DNA from: Candidatus Zhuqueibacterota bacterium
GTDB lineage: Bacteria; Zhuqueibacterota; Zhuqueibacteria; Oceanimicrobiales; Oceanimicrobiaceae
DNA: 64,000 bases
Direction of reading: 5' to 3'
Assembly (NCBI GenBank): GCA_029261995.1
Contig: JAJDAF010000062.1
Location: 62,001-126,000, forward strand
The position numbers and the translations under genes are program-made. Positions 9,927 to 18,262 of this stretch are shown here, in pieces. Positions within the stretch are counted from its first letter, which is position 1. Every line of letters starts with the position of its first letter. Below the pieces are notes generated by a model. The model searched no databases. It was not told the origin of the DNA and worked only from the letters and a program-made list of their open reading frames with translations.

Positions 9927-12197
9927 ATGAACGTTAGAAAATCACGTTCTTTCAGAACACTTTGTACAACTTTCACTCTAATGGTGATGCTTATGCAATG
10001 CTCCAACGAAACCGGCATCTCGCGGGAACAATCTGAAGACTATCGCGGCGTAAAAGGCATCCCGTCAGCGGATGAGCTGAAACGACTGCCATCTGATGGC
10101 GGCGCCGAATTCAATCGCCTGGTCTTCGAAAAGAGCCCTTACCTTCTGCAACACGCCCGCAATCCTGTGGACTGGTACCCTTGGGGTGACGCCGCATTTG
10201 AACGCGCGCTCAAGGAAGACAAACCGATCTTCCTGTCCATCGGCTACTCAACCTGCCACTGGTGCCACGTCATGGAGCACGAATCATTCGAGGACTCGAC
10301 TGTGGCCAAACTGATGAACGAGACCTTTGTCTGCATCAAAGTTGACCGCGAAGAACGGCCGGACATCGACCAGATCTACATGTCGGTTTGTCAGGCCATG
10401 ACCGGTAGTGGCGGCTGGCCATTGACCATCATCATGGGGCCGGACAAAAAGCCCTTCTTCGCCGGCACCTATTTCCCGAAGGAGAGCCGCCAGCAAAGAA
10501 TAGGCATGTTGGATTTGATCCCGAAAATCGCAGACATGTGGCAAAACCAGCGTCCTGTTCTGACCGAAAATGCTACGAAGGTCATGGATTTTCTGAACGA
10601 AAACAGCTCGTCGGCAGCCGGTGACCATCTCGACAAGAGCCTGCTGGCCACAGCCTACCAACAACTGTCGGCCAGGTTTGACGCGCAGCATGGCGGCTTC
10701 GGGCAGGCGCCAAAATTTCCATCACCGCACAATCTGACTTTTCTTCTACGCTCTTGGTACAGAACCGGCGAACAGAAGGCCCTGGACATGGTCGAAAAGA
10801 CGTTGCAGGAGATGCGGCTCGGCGGCCTGTTTGACCAGGTTGGCTTTGGTTTCCACCGCTATTCGACCGACCCGATCTGGCTGTTGCCGCACTTCGAGAA
10901 AATGCTCTATGACCAGGCACTGCTGGCCATCGCCTATACCGAGGCCTTCCAGGCCACGGAAAAGCAAGAGTACGCCGAAACGGCGCGGGAGATCTTTACC
11001 TACGTTCTGCGCGACATGACTTCACCCGAGGGCGGATTTTTCTCAGCCGAAGACGCCGACAGCGAGGGCGAAGAAGGTTTGTTCTACCTCTGGAAACGTG
11101 ACGAGCTTAAAGAAATTCTCGGCGACACTGACGGCGAATTTGTGGCAACCATGTTCAATGTTAAGGACGGTGGTAACTTTCACGACCAGGCAACGGGTCA
11201 GAAAACCGGGGACAGCATCCTACACCTTCAGGCAGCCATCTCAGAACTCGCCAAACAACAGAATACCGACGAAAAATCGCTACGCGAACGCTGGCAGGGG
11301 TTGCGCCAAAAGCTGTTCGAAGTACGCGAGCAACGCGTTCATCCCCTCAAGGATGATAAAATCCTTACCGACTGGAACGGCCTGATGATCGCGGCTCTGG
11401 CAAAGGGCGCCGCGGCTCTGAACGAACCAGAATACGCCAGAGCAGCAGCCAGGGCCGCCGACTTCATTCTCCGTAAACTACGAAATAGCGACGGAACGCT
11501 GATAAAAAGATACCGGCAGGGCGAGGCAGGACTGCCGGCTCACGCCGATGACTACGCGTTCATGGTCTGGGGCTTGATCGAATTGTATGAAGCGACCTTT
11601 GAGGCAAACTATCTGCAGGAAGCACTCGCACTCAACGAAATAATGTTGAAATCCTTTTGGGACGAAAAAGAAGGAGGCTTCTTTTTCACCTCCGAAACCC
11701 TCGATGCCGACCTCCTGATCAGGCCAAAGGAAATCTACGATGGCGCCATCCCATCAGCCAACTCGGTAGCGGCTCTGAATCTGGTTCGGTTAGCAAGAAT
11801 GACGGCACGCGCCGACCTGGAGGAGAAAGCGGCGCAACTCGGCAAAGCGTTCTCTCTGCAAGTCAACCGGGGCCCCATCGGCCACACGCAACTTATGTCA
11901 GCGCTGAACTTCTGGGTTGGCCCATCCTACGAGGTCGTGGTCGCAGGCGAGCTTGAGAAGGCCGACACACAGGAGATGGTCAAGGAAATCCACAAACGGT
12001 TCGTGCCAAACAAAGTCGTCATCTTCCGCCCGGACAACGAAGAACTGCCTCTGATTTCAAAGCTGGCGGCGTTTACAGAACATCAGCGGGCGATTGACGG
12101 GAAGGCCACAGCCTACGTCTGCAAGAACTTCGCCTGCAACGCACCGACTACGGATACGGCGAAGATGCTGGAGCTGATGACGGAGGCCAAGAACTAA
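9927..12197 (+). CDS. DUF255 thioredoxin-like / glycosidase-fold lipoprotein (YyaL/SSP411 family)
   Basis: Member of the YyaL/spermatogenesis-associated protein 20 family. A lipoprotein signal ([12 protein letters not shown], Cys in the lipobox) precedes a DUF255 thioredoxin-like domain. Its start is typical (NPVDWYPWG, then [16 protein letters not shown] with a CHWC active site, then [11 protein letters not shown]). The rest is the (alpha/alpha)6 barrel resembling N-acylglucosamine epimerases and unsaturated glucuronyl hydrolases. Length (about 756) matches the family. The biochemical activity is not established. The lipobox is unusual, since many members are cytoplasmic, and suggests anchoring in the periplasm. 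Start ATG 9927 is preferred over 9915 because GGAA lies 6 nt upstream. Confidence 0.9.
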   Translation: MNVRKSRSFRTLCTTFTLMVMLMQCSNETGISREQSEDYRGVKGIPSADELKRLPSDGGAEFNRLVFEKSPYLLQHARNPVDWYPWGDAAFERALKEDKPIFLSIGYSTCHWCHVMEHESFEDSTVAKLMNETFVCIKVDREERPDIDQIYMSVCQAMTGSGGWPLTIIMGPDKKPFFAGTYFPKESRQQRIGMLDLIPKIADMWQNQRPVLTENATKVMDFLNENSSSAAGDHLDKSLLATAYQQLSARFDAQHGGFGQAPKFPSPHNLTFLLRSWYRTGEQKALDMVEKTLQEMRLGGLFDQVGFGFHRYSTDPIWLLPHFEKMLYDQALLAIAYTEAFQATEKQEYAETAREIFTYVLRDMTSPEGGFFSAEDADSEGEEGLFYLWKRDELKEILGDTDGEFVATMFNVKDGGNFHDQATGQKTGDSILHLQAAISELAKQQNTDEKSLRERWQGLRQKLFEVREQRVHPLKDDKILTDWNGLMIAALAKGAAALNEPEYARAAARAADFILRKLRNSDGTLIKRYRQGEAGLPAHADDYAFMVWGLIELYEATFEANYLQEALALNEIMLKSFWDEKEGGFFFTSETLDADLLIRPKEIYDGAIPSANSVAALNLVRLARMTARADLEEKAAQLGKAFSLQVNRGPIGHTQLMSALNFWVGPSYEVVVAGELEKADTQEMVKEIHKRFVPNKVVIFRPDNEELPLISKLAAFTEHQRAIDGKATAYVCKNFACNAPTTDTAKMLELMTEAKN

Positions 12198-12447
12198 GTA
12201 CACGATTTCTCGGGGCCACCACCCGTCACTACGAGCGCTTTTCGCGAAACAGCCCCCACGCGGACACGCAGGGAGAGCCAGGCGGTGCCCAAGAAGTAGC
12301 GGGTTGCACCAACCCACCCCGGTCCATAACGCCCACACCAATAACTCTTCTAAAAGAATTAACACAATACCCTGTCTCCCGTTCAACCATTTGCAACCAG
12401 CCTGTGTCTAACACCGTAGAGCCCAATACCAACTTCCAGGAGCGACC

Positions 12448-14832
12448 ATGATTAAGAACTACCTTAGGACCGCCATTCGTGCGATCTTGAAAAGTCGAGG
12501 CACAGCCTTCATCAACATTGCCGGCCTCGCAATCGGCATTGCCTGCTGCATTCTGATTGCCATCTTCGTCAAAAACGAGTTGAGCTACGACACCTGGCAT
12601 GAAAAATCAGACCGCATCTACCGGGTGCTGACCATCGACAGGGCCCTGGGCGTCAGCAACAATCTCGTCGGCATCACGCTGCCGGCTCTGGGGCCGACCC
12701 TGACAAGCGAACTGCCCGAGGTGCTGCAATTCGTCCGCTGTCGGCAGAACGGTAGAACTCTCGTGCAGCACGGCGACAAATCGCTCTATGTTGACGACAC
12801 CATCCTGGCGGAAGCAGGACTGTTCACCATATTCGATTTCGAGCTGGCTGCGGGTGACCCGAAGACAGCCCTCAGCTCACCGAATCAGGTGGTTTTGAGC
12901 CAAGAGATGGCGCACAAGCTATTCGGAGACGACAACCCGCTCGGCAAGATGCTTCGACTCGACAATGACACCACAACGGTGGCGGTCACGGGCGTCCTGG
13001 CCGATTTGAAAGGCAACAGCCATTTTGCCATGGACGTGGTGCAGTCGCTGGTGCCCACAGCCGTGGATACCAACCTGGCGCAATGGCTGACCTCGTGGAG
13101 ATCCATCAGCATGACGACCTACGTGTTGCTGGATGACCCGGCCTCCGAGCACGGGGTTGAAGAGAAAATGGAGCCGCTCATCCGCAAGCACGACGTCGGT
13201 CCCAACTTCAACGTCACCCTGCAGCCGCTCACCGAAACGCACCTGCAGTCCGCGGAAATCCTGTTTGATGGCTTCAACACGGGCAAAGGCAACCTCAACT
13301 ATGTCTACGGCCTGTCCGCCGTGGCGCTGTTCGTGATCCTGATCGCCTCCTTCAATTTCATGAACCTGGCGACGGCACGCTCGGCGCATCGGGCGCGCGA
13401 GGTGGGCATGCGCAAGGTAGTCGGCGCCACCCGGCGGCAGCTCGTGCAGCAATATCTCAGCGAATCGATCGTGTTGTGCTTCATTGCGCTGGCCATTGCC
13501 CTGCTGTTGGTTGAGCTGGCGCGCGGCTTCTTCACCCTGCCATTTGACGGCAGTGTCACCCTGCATCTTGCGCAGGAGCCGGACTTGGCCGTCGGCTTGT
13601 TGCTGCTGACCCTGTCCGTCGGCATGCTGGCCGGCCTCTATCCCGCCATCGTGCTCTCGGGATTTCAGGTTGTGAAAGTCATCAGAGGCAGTTTTGCCAC
13701 CAGCGCCAGTGGCCTGTGGTTGCGCCGCGTGCTGGTGGTGACACAGTTCGCCGCCTCCATCGCCATGATGGTGGGCACGGTCGTGGTTTATCAGCAACTG
13801 AAATACATGAAAACAAAATCGCTGGGCTTCAACAAGGAGCAGGTACTGGTGCTGCCGCTCACGGACCGGCAATTGCGCGGGAACGCCGAAGCGCTTAGGA
13901 ATGAACTGTCGCAGAACGCCGACATCGTCGGTATTGCTTCCACCGGCTCCATGCCCGGCAGCGGCTATGGCCGTACGGGTCTGCAGCCTGAAGGCGCCTC
14001 GGAAGACGATGTCTGGATTGTCAGTATCACCGCCATGGATGACCGCCTGATGTCCGTGCTCGGCTTTGAGCTTGTGGCCGGCAGGAATTACGCAACGGAA
14101 TTCGCCACCGATGAAGAGGCTGCCATTATTATCAATGAAGCGTTCGCTGCCGAACTTGGCTGGCAAGAACCCCTGGACAAGACCATTCGCATGGGAGAGA
14201 ATGAGCGCAAAGTCATCGGCGTGGTCAAAGACTTTCACTTCACGGCGTTGCGGCACACCATCGAGCCGCTGGTTTTGCTATACCGGCCCCAGCCGGGTTT
14301 CGTGCTGGCCGTGCGGCTGCGACCGGAGAATATGAGTGAAACCGTCACCGCCATCGGCGAAGCCTGGCGCAAAGTCAACCCCGGCTATCCCTTTGAGTAC
14401 AGCTTTTTCGATGAAGACTTTGACCAGCTCTATCGCAGCGACGAGCAGTTCGCTGGACTGGTGAGCAACTTCACCTGGATGTCGGTTTTCATCGCTTGCC
14501 TGGGCTTGTTTGGTTTGGCGGCGTTCACGGCGGAGCGGCGGACCAAAGAAATCGGCGTTCGCAAAGTGATGGGCGCCTCGGTAGCAGGCCTCGCCAGCCT
14601 GCTCTCCATCGAGTTTGTCCGGCTGGTGCTGGTCGCGAGCGCCGTTGCTGTGCCGGTGAGTTATTTTGCCATGAACAGTTGGCTGATAAATTTCGCCTAC
14701 CGGGTGTCGCTTTCCTACTGGCTTTTCGCAGCGGCGGCGTGTGCAGCGCTCATCATCGCCCTGCTGACGGTGAGTTACCAGGCCATCCGGGCGGCATTGC
14801 GGAATCCCGTGGATGCATTGCGCTGTGAGTAG
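12448..14832 (+). CDS. MacB/FtsX-type ABC transporter permease
   Basis: Permease of 794 residues with the MacB core-domain layout repeated: an N-terminal helix (FINIAGLAIGIACCILIAIFV), a periplasmic MacB_PCD region (YDTWHEKSDRIYRV), three helices, then a second periplasmic region and three C-terminal helices (two FtsX domains). The cytoplasmic coupling motif (ARSAHRAREVGMRKVVGATR) appears once in each half (second copy RRTKEIGVRKVMGAS). AGGAG lies upstream of the ATG. No ATPase gene is adjacent, so the ATP-binding partner must be elsewhere. The substrate is unknown; relatives export peptides, antibiotics or lipoproteins. A homologue of similar length lies at 60380-62827. Confidence 0.93.
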   Translation: MIKNYLRTAIRAILKSRGTAFINIAGLAIGIACCILIAIFVKNELSYDTWHEKSDRIYRVLTIDRALGVSNNLVGITLPALGPTLTSELPEVLQFVRCRQNGRTLVQHGDKSLYVDDTILAEAGLFTIFDFELAAGDPKTALSSPNQVVLSQEMAHKLFGDDNPLGKMLRLDNDTTTVAVTGVLADLKGNSHFAMDVVQSLVPTAVDTNLAQWLTSWRSISMTTYVLLDDPASEHGVEEKMEPLIRKHDVGPNFNVTLQPLTETHLQSAEILFDGFNTGKGNLNYVYGLSAVALFVILIASFNFMNLATARSAHRAREVGMRKVVGATRRQLVQQYLSESIVLCFIALAIALLLVELARGFFTLPFDGSVTLHLAQEPDLAVGLLLLTLSVGMLAGLYPAIVLSGFQVVKVIRGSFATSASGLWLRRVLVVTQFAASIAMMVGTVVVYQQLKYMKTKSLGFNKEQVLVLPLTDRQLRGNAEALRNELSQNADIVGIASTGSMPGSGYGRTGLQPEGASEDDVWIVSITAMDDRLMSVLGFELVAGRNYATEFATDEEAAIIINEAFAAELGWQEPLDKTIRMGENERKVIGVVKDFHFTALRHTIEPLVLLYRPQPGFVLAVRLRPENMSETVTAIGEAWRKVNPGYPFEYSFFDEDFDQLYRSDEQFAGLVSNFTWMSVFIACLGLFGLAAFTAERRTKEIGVRKVMGASVAGLASLLSIEFVRLVLVASAVAVPVSYFAMNSWLINFAYRVSLSYWLFAAAACAALIIALLTVSYQAIRAALRNPVDALRCE

Positions 14833-14900
14833 AGAAACGGCAAGTCGGCCCGCAATAGCATGCCAATTGGCAAGATAAGAATGTCCAAAAGTACTGGACT

Positions 14901-14988
14901 GTCATTGCGAGTCTCGCGTTGTTTGCGGGACGTGGCAATCTCCCTGCATGCCCCCGAGGGATTGCTTCGCGAACACGCTCGCAATGAC
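14901..14988 (+). repeat. interspersed palindromic repeat, copy 1
   Basis: About 88 bp bounded by GTCATTGCGAG and its inverse CTCGCAATGAC, with an internal pair GGCAATC / GATTGC. Copy 2, in the opposite orientation, is at 21919-22009. The pattern resembles REP/MITE-like repeats known from many environmental genomes; no transposase is nearby. Confidence 0.8.
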
Positions 14989-15081
14989 CGCAAGCCCGGC
15001 CTTTTCTCATTCAAGCCATGAAATACGAAATATCAGGCCCTGCCAATCGCATTTCACGCGGGTCATCTGACAGGCTGGCAC

Positions 15082-15159
15082 GACTTTTCATATTTCACTC
15101 GCAATATATGATTGGTAGCCGCTGACTCAACGCATTTCGACAACAGAATATGAAAAGTC
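15082..15159. repeat. inverted repeat of 13 bp
   Basis: GACTTTTCATATT (15082-15094) and its exact inverse AATATGAAAAGTC (15147-15159) are separated by 52 bp. Related but imperfect sequence (CCAATC..CATTT) flanks both arms, which suggests a degraded mobile or structured element. Confidence 0.55.
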
Positions 15160-15229
15160 AGCCCGTCCAATCACATTTTGCCGCTCGAATGCGATAATTT
15201 TCCGGTTTTTTTCTCTTTTTCGTCCGCAC

Positions 15230-15257
15230 TTGCGACAAGTTGTCCTACTGATATAGA
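15230..15257 (+). promoter_or_regulatory. candidate promoter for the 220-aa repeat protein
   Basis: TTGCGA, a 16-bp spacer and TATAGA about 160 nt before the next start codon. Position and spacing fit, but the -35 box is imperfect. Confidence 0.35.
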
Positions 15258-15418
15258 AAACGGGATGCGGAAGTGAACATGATAAAGGGACAAGTCTCCC
15301 TACGGACCGGAACCGCCAGTTTCCCTGAGTTGCGACAAAAGAATCCCGATAAAACTCCTTTCCTGAATCCGGGAAGAAGGGAATCATCTTCTTCGCGTTA
15401 ACAACATGGAGGTGTATC

Positions 15419-16081
15419 ATGGCGCGCTTTACCAATCAAAAGATCGAAGAACTGCTGCAGCAAGGCAAGACCGCCATCGGCAATACCCTGGCGACGCCGG
15501 AAATTCAGGCGCAGTTCGACAAGTACGGTTACACCGCCGACGGTGAAATGGCCAACGGCCAGACCCTGCTGCAGGCGCTCGACGATAAGAATTCCGATCG
15601 TAAGCGGCTCTATGCCCTGCAGCAGGAAGCCACGGCGGACTTTAACGGTGAGTTAGCCCAGGTAAAAAGGCGTTACGCCCGGCACGCTAAAATCACCAGC
15701 GCCGTGTTGGCGGACACCCCGGAACTGCTTGGCCGGCTGGGGTTGCAAGGCTCGCGCGCCGGCAAGTTTGTAGAATGGCACGCCCAGGCGCAGCAATTCT
15801 ACCGCGAGGCTCTGGCTGGCAGCGACCTGCAAACCGCGCTGGCCGAGGGCGGTCTTACTGTGGCCGTACTCCAGAGTGGCCTGGGTGCCCTGGACCAGGT
15901 GGTGGCAACGGAACAGCAACAGGAGTCCGCCAAAGGCGAAGCGCAACAAGCCACCCCGGACCGGGATGCGGCAGCCACGGTGTTCAGGGACTGGATGAAC
16001 AAGTTCTGGAAAATCGCCGACGTGGCCCTGGCCGACCAGCCGCAGTGGCTGGAGCGGTTGGGGAAGAAGGTGAAGTCATAG
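15419..16081 (+). CDS. hypothetical two-repeat helical protein
   Basis: Protein of 220 residues without a named domain. No signal peptide or membrane helix is seen; it is rich in Ala, Gln and Leu and is probably all-helical. Two related halves are visible. The first has KQGKTAI-like helices ending TLATPEIQAQFDKYGYTADG; the second has QAQQFYREALAGSDLQTALAEGGLT, so each half ends in an AL/TL...LA..G(Y/I)T pattern. A strong GGAGG site lies about 8 nt before the ATG. I recall proteins with this layout from FCB/KSB1-type genomes but know no function. A perfect hairpin sits 10 bp downstream. Confidence 0.75.
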   Translation: MARFTNQKIEELLQQGKTAIGNTLATPEIQAQFDKYGYTADGEMANGQTLLQALDDKNSDRKRLYALQQEATADFNGELAQVKRRYARHAKITSAVLADTPELLGRLGLQGSRAGKFVEWHAQAQQFYREALAGSDLQTALAEGGLTVAVLQSGLGALDQVVATEQQQESAKGEAQQATPDRDAAATVFRDWMNKFWKIADVALADQPQWLERLGKKVKS

Positions 16082-16090
16082 CATAGAATG

Positions 16091-16124
16091 ACCCTTGCGA
16101 AGGTTTTGAAACCTTCGCAAGGGT
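16091..16124. repeat. perfect 16-bp palindrome downstream of the 220-aa gene
   Basis: ACCCTTGCGAAGGTTT (16091-16106) and its exact inverse (16109-16124) are separated by two bases. No T-run follows, so it is either a REP-type palindrome or a bidirectional barrier rather than a classical terminator. Confidence 0.75.
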
Positions 16125-16399
16125 TGGTTTCGCCCAATGAATACCGTGACGATCGTAGACAAAGGTAAATGAGCAAGCGGGTGTGTAGCGCCAAATCCCC
16201 GTGGCAAATTGCGTTGTGCTGCGAGTGACTGTCAGACGACGTTTCTTGTACAAGGACTATTTTTTCCACAAACCTTTTAGTGCTTGACATCCCACACGCC
16301 GGTTTGTATCTTTGAAGCAACATTTCCCGATCGTCTCCCATCGAGCGATACCATCTTTCAGACTGCCACCGTGTGGGTTGACGCTTGTTGTGAACCGTT
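16125..16399. other. intergenic stretch with a promoter
   Basis: No convincing gene is seen. The only clear signal is the promoter at 16284-16312. Confidence 0.5.
16284..16312 (+). promoter_or_regulatory. strong sigma70-type promoter upstream of the cassette region
   Basis: TTGACA (16284-16289), a 17-bp spacer and TATCTT (16307-16312). It points toward the small open frame at 16400 and the Mrr cassette, which has no promoter of its own that I can see. Confidence 0.6.
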
Positions 16400-16792
16400 A
16401 TGAACGACGGTTGTGCTATGTCCCACATGAATGACAAACCCAAACTACTGCACCGAAAGCATGATGCGATGGAGCTGTCCATATCCGGACCGTTTTCGAA
16501 TTGTCCGGTTTGCGCAGGGCGGCTGCGCGCTCGCATAGATCTTCAAGACCTGGAATCTCAGATGAGCTTGGGCAGGGCAGCAGCCTCAGGAGTCATTCCC
16601 CCCATGTTCAGGGCATTCGACTTCCAAAGAGATGATGCATTTGTGAAACCTGGCGCGCTTGATAAAGCCTTTATCCCCGGTCTTATCAAGACGGATAATG
16701 TCTTGATAAGAACAAAATTTTTGAGCCTGTGTTCTGGTTTATCTGGGCGATCTCTGCCGGGGGCCGAATATGGCCCACCGAATAGATGTTAA
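16400..16792 (+). CDS. doubtful small open frame
   Basis: Open frame of 130 codons that I do not recognise. It has one CPVC pair (NCPVCAGRL) but no second cysteine pair at zinc-ribbon spacing. There is no ribosome site before any of its ATGs, and a perfect 12-bp palindrome (16681-16711) lies inside it. It ends 3 bp before the Mrr gene. It may be a real short protein, a decayed gene, or leader sequence. Confidence 0.25.
   Translation: MNDGCAMSHMNDKPKLLHRKHDAMELSISGPFSNCPVCAGRLRARIDLQDLESQMSLGRAAASGVIPPMFRAFDFQRDDAFVKPGALDKAFIPGLIKTDNVLIRTKFLSLCSGLSGRSLPGAEYGPPNRC
16681..16711. repeat. perfect 12-bp hairpin
   Basis: TCTTATCAAGAC and GTCTTGATAAGA enclose a 7-nt loop (GGATAAT) and are followed by ACAAAATTTTTG. 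The A+T-rich stem and the short T-run after it could give weak termination or a structured leader before the Mrr gene. Confidence 0.65.
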
Positions 16793-16794
16793 GC
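16788..16794 (+). other. possible 5' recombination boundary of the integron cassette (GTTRRRY)
   Basis: GTTAAGC fits the GTTRRRY core consensus and lies 1 bp before the ATG of the Mrr gene. If it is the upstream crossover point, the cassette spans 16789-18020. No matching R'' box or full attC is seen further upstream, so chance is not excluded. Confidence 0.4.
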
Positions 16795-16795
16795 C

Positions 16796-17971
16796 ATGGC
16801 AAACATTCAACACATATCAATGCCTGAGATGACATACGACATCCCCACAATTGGTGACCTCGAGTTGATTGATCATCAGGAATGTATAGCGCTTGCCTCG
16901 TACTGCACCCGTCTTACTCGGCATCTGACGAAGGAAACGATGTCACAAGGGAAATTGGGTAAGGCCTTAGACTTGGCTGAATCATACGCTGCGCGGCCTT
17001 TCCGCCGTGATTCGGGAACTAGATTGGGAGATAGACATACTGCCCCAGCCGGTTGGATGGAAGCAAAGAACTCCATTCTTACTATTGAGGAATCTACGGG
17101 AATCTTGTCACCGGCAGAGAGGGCAGTAGTACATTTGGTCCGGGCCGTATCTCATGCGGCTGATGCTGATGAGGTTCCATGGCTGTCCGGTAACTCCGTA
17201 CCCTTCGACATGGAAGAGGAAACCATTGACAAAGCACTTGGCAAAATGCGAGCCGAGGCCGAACAAGCGTACGCCGCTGCGATGGACGCGCTAGCCACGT
17301 CGAGATTCCGTGGACACGGAACAGACAAGGATCATCGTGCGACGACTAAACACTTTAGTACTGAGAGCGCTCGGCGCGCATACAGGCTCCTTATCGAGCA
17401 CGGCCTAGGAGGGCCGACACCGCCGCACTTCTTCTCCGTATATACCGATAGCACTGCGCCCGTCCTCAAGGCCTTGCGACGATTCAGCGATGAATTGGCG
17501 ACATTGATCGCCCGCGATCCAGATGCGCTTGATCAGTTGGAGTGGCGCGACCTAGAGCGCATGTTGGCACATGTCTTTGAACGCTTGGGCTTCGATGTCG
17601 AGTTGACCCGGGCCGCCAAAGATGGAGGCCGCGACCTACTTCTTACCTGCGAGATGGGCATGACTGACAAGACTTATCTGGTAGAGGTCAAACATTGGCG
17701 AGAGAAACGAGTTGGGAGATCTGACATCAGGCACCTGGTACGAGTTTGTGCTGAAGAACGAAGGGCAGTTGGGGTCTTCCTCACCAGCTACGGCTACTTA
17801 GGGAGCGCGCTCGAAGTCCTTAGCGAGGTTGACTCCATGGACATCAAACTTGGTGACCGCGCCACGGTCGTCGGCCTGTGTCGAACCTACACTAGAGCTG
17901 AGAGTGGTCTGTGGTCTCGGGTTACTACTCTCCCCGAACTAGTATTCGATAAGGTCGAGTGGGTGGCCTAA
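16796..17971 (+). CDS. Mrr-type restriction endonuclease, integron cassette gene
   Basis: Protein of 391 residues whose C-terminal third (about 245-360) is an Mrr-type PD-(D/E)xK nuclease domain. It shows LERMLAHVFERLGFDVELTRA, then DGGRDLL with D280, then the E-V-K motif (E297, K299) in LVEVKHW, and a helix ending VGVFLTS. The N-terminal 240 residues are helical and unrecognised. Mrr nucleases cleave methylated or foreign DNA; that role here is inference. The stop codon TAA (17969-17971) lies inside the R'' box of a complete attC site, the usual position for a cassette gene. No ribosome site precedes the ATG, so translation may depend on upstream sequence. Confidence 0.85.
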   Translation: MANIQHISMPEMTYDIPTIGDLELIDHQECIALASYCTRLTRHLTKETMSQGKLGKALDLAESYAARPFRRDSGTRLGDRHTAPAGWMEAKNSILTIEESTGILSPAERAVVHLVRAVSHAADADEVPWLSGNSVPFDMEEETIDKALGKMRAEAEQAYAAAMDALATSRFRGHGTDKDHRATTKHFSTESARRAYRLLIEHGLGGPTPPHFFSVYTDSTAPVLKALRRFSDELATLIARDPDALDQLEWRDLERMLAHVFERLGFDVELTRAAKDGGRDLLLTCEMGMTDKTYLVEVKHWREKRVGRSDIRHLVRVCAEERRAVGVFLTSYGYLGSALEVLSEVDSMDIKLGDRATVVGLCRTYTRAESGLWSRVTTLPELVFDKVEWVA

Positions 17972-18026
17972 CTGGGCAAATGCAACCGACGCCAAAAGAC
18001 GGCGCGGCTGATTTACGGCGTTAGGC
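17966..18026 (+). other. integron attC recombination site (59-base element)
   Basis: 61-bp site with R'' GCCTAAC (17966-17972) and exactly complementary R' GTTAGGC (18020-18026). Inside, CCGACGCC (17986-17993) and GGCGCGG (18001-18007) pair over 7 bp with A17989 left as an extrahelical base, and a 7-nt loop between them. Size, core sequences and the bulged base all match class 1-type attC sites such as those of aadA cassettes. Orientation (gene, then attC) is correct for a cassette. No integrase gene is present in the window. Confidence 0.87.
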
Positions 18027-18262
18027 GAGTACAGCTGCCGCCATTAATGATAGGCCCTTGCGCAATGTGGCAGAGCCAGTTTTCGCAAGATGTGAATGTC
18101 CACTGCACGTTGGTTCGTCATGTACTCACTGCCAGCCTGTGCTTCACGGATCGCATTCCTGCCCGGCTATGAGAGCCTTCGGTCGTGCGAACGCCACATC
18201 TGCGATAGACAAGCCTCGCACCGGCTGACGGACTCGCTAACTTGCCCTCTGGGGACTTAAAC

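Larger units (their letters stand above)
14833..15418. other. non-coding stretch with two palindromic structures
   Basis: 586 bp without a convincing gene. It holds the interspersed palindromic repeat at 14901-14988, a second inverted repeat at 15082-15159, and a promoter candidate at 15230-15257. Small open frames here show no ribosome site and no recognisable composition. Confidence 0.6.

Noticed and set aside
12919-14256. 445-codon open frame antisense to the MacB-like gene
   Set aside because: Opposite-strand shadow of a clear permease; His/Gln-rich, no recognisable motif and no ribosome site.
18027-18262. Second attC between the Mrr and STAND genes
   Set aside because: CGCTAAC near 18235 lacks the R at position 1, and no complementary R' with L boxes follows at attC distance.
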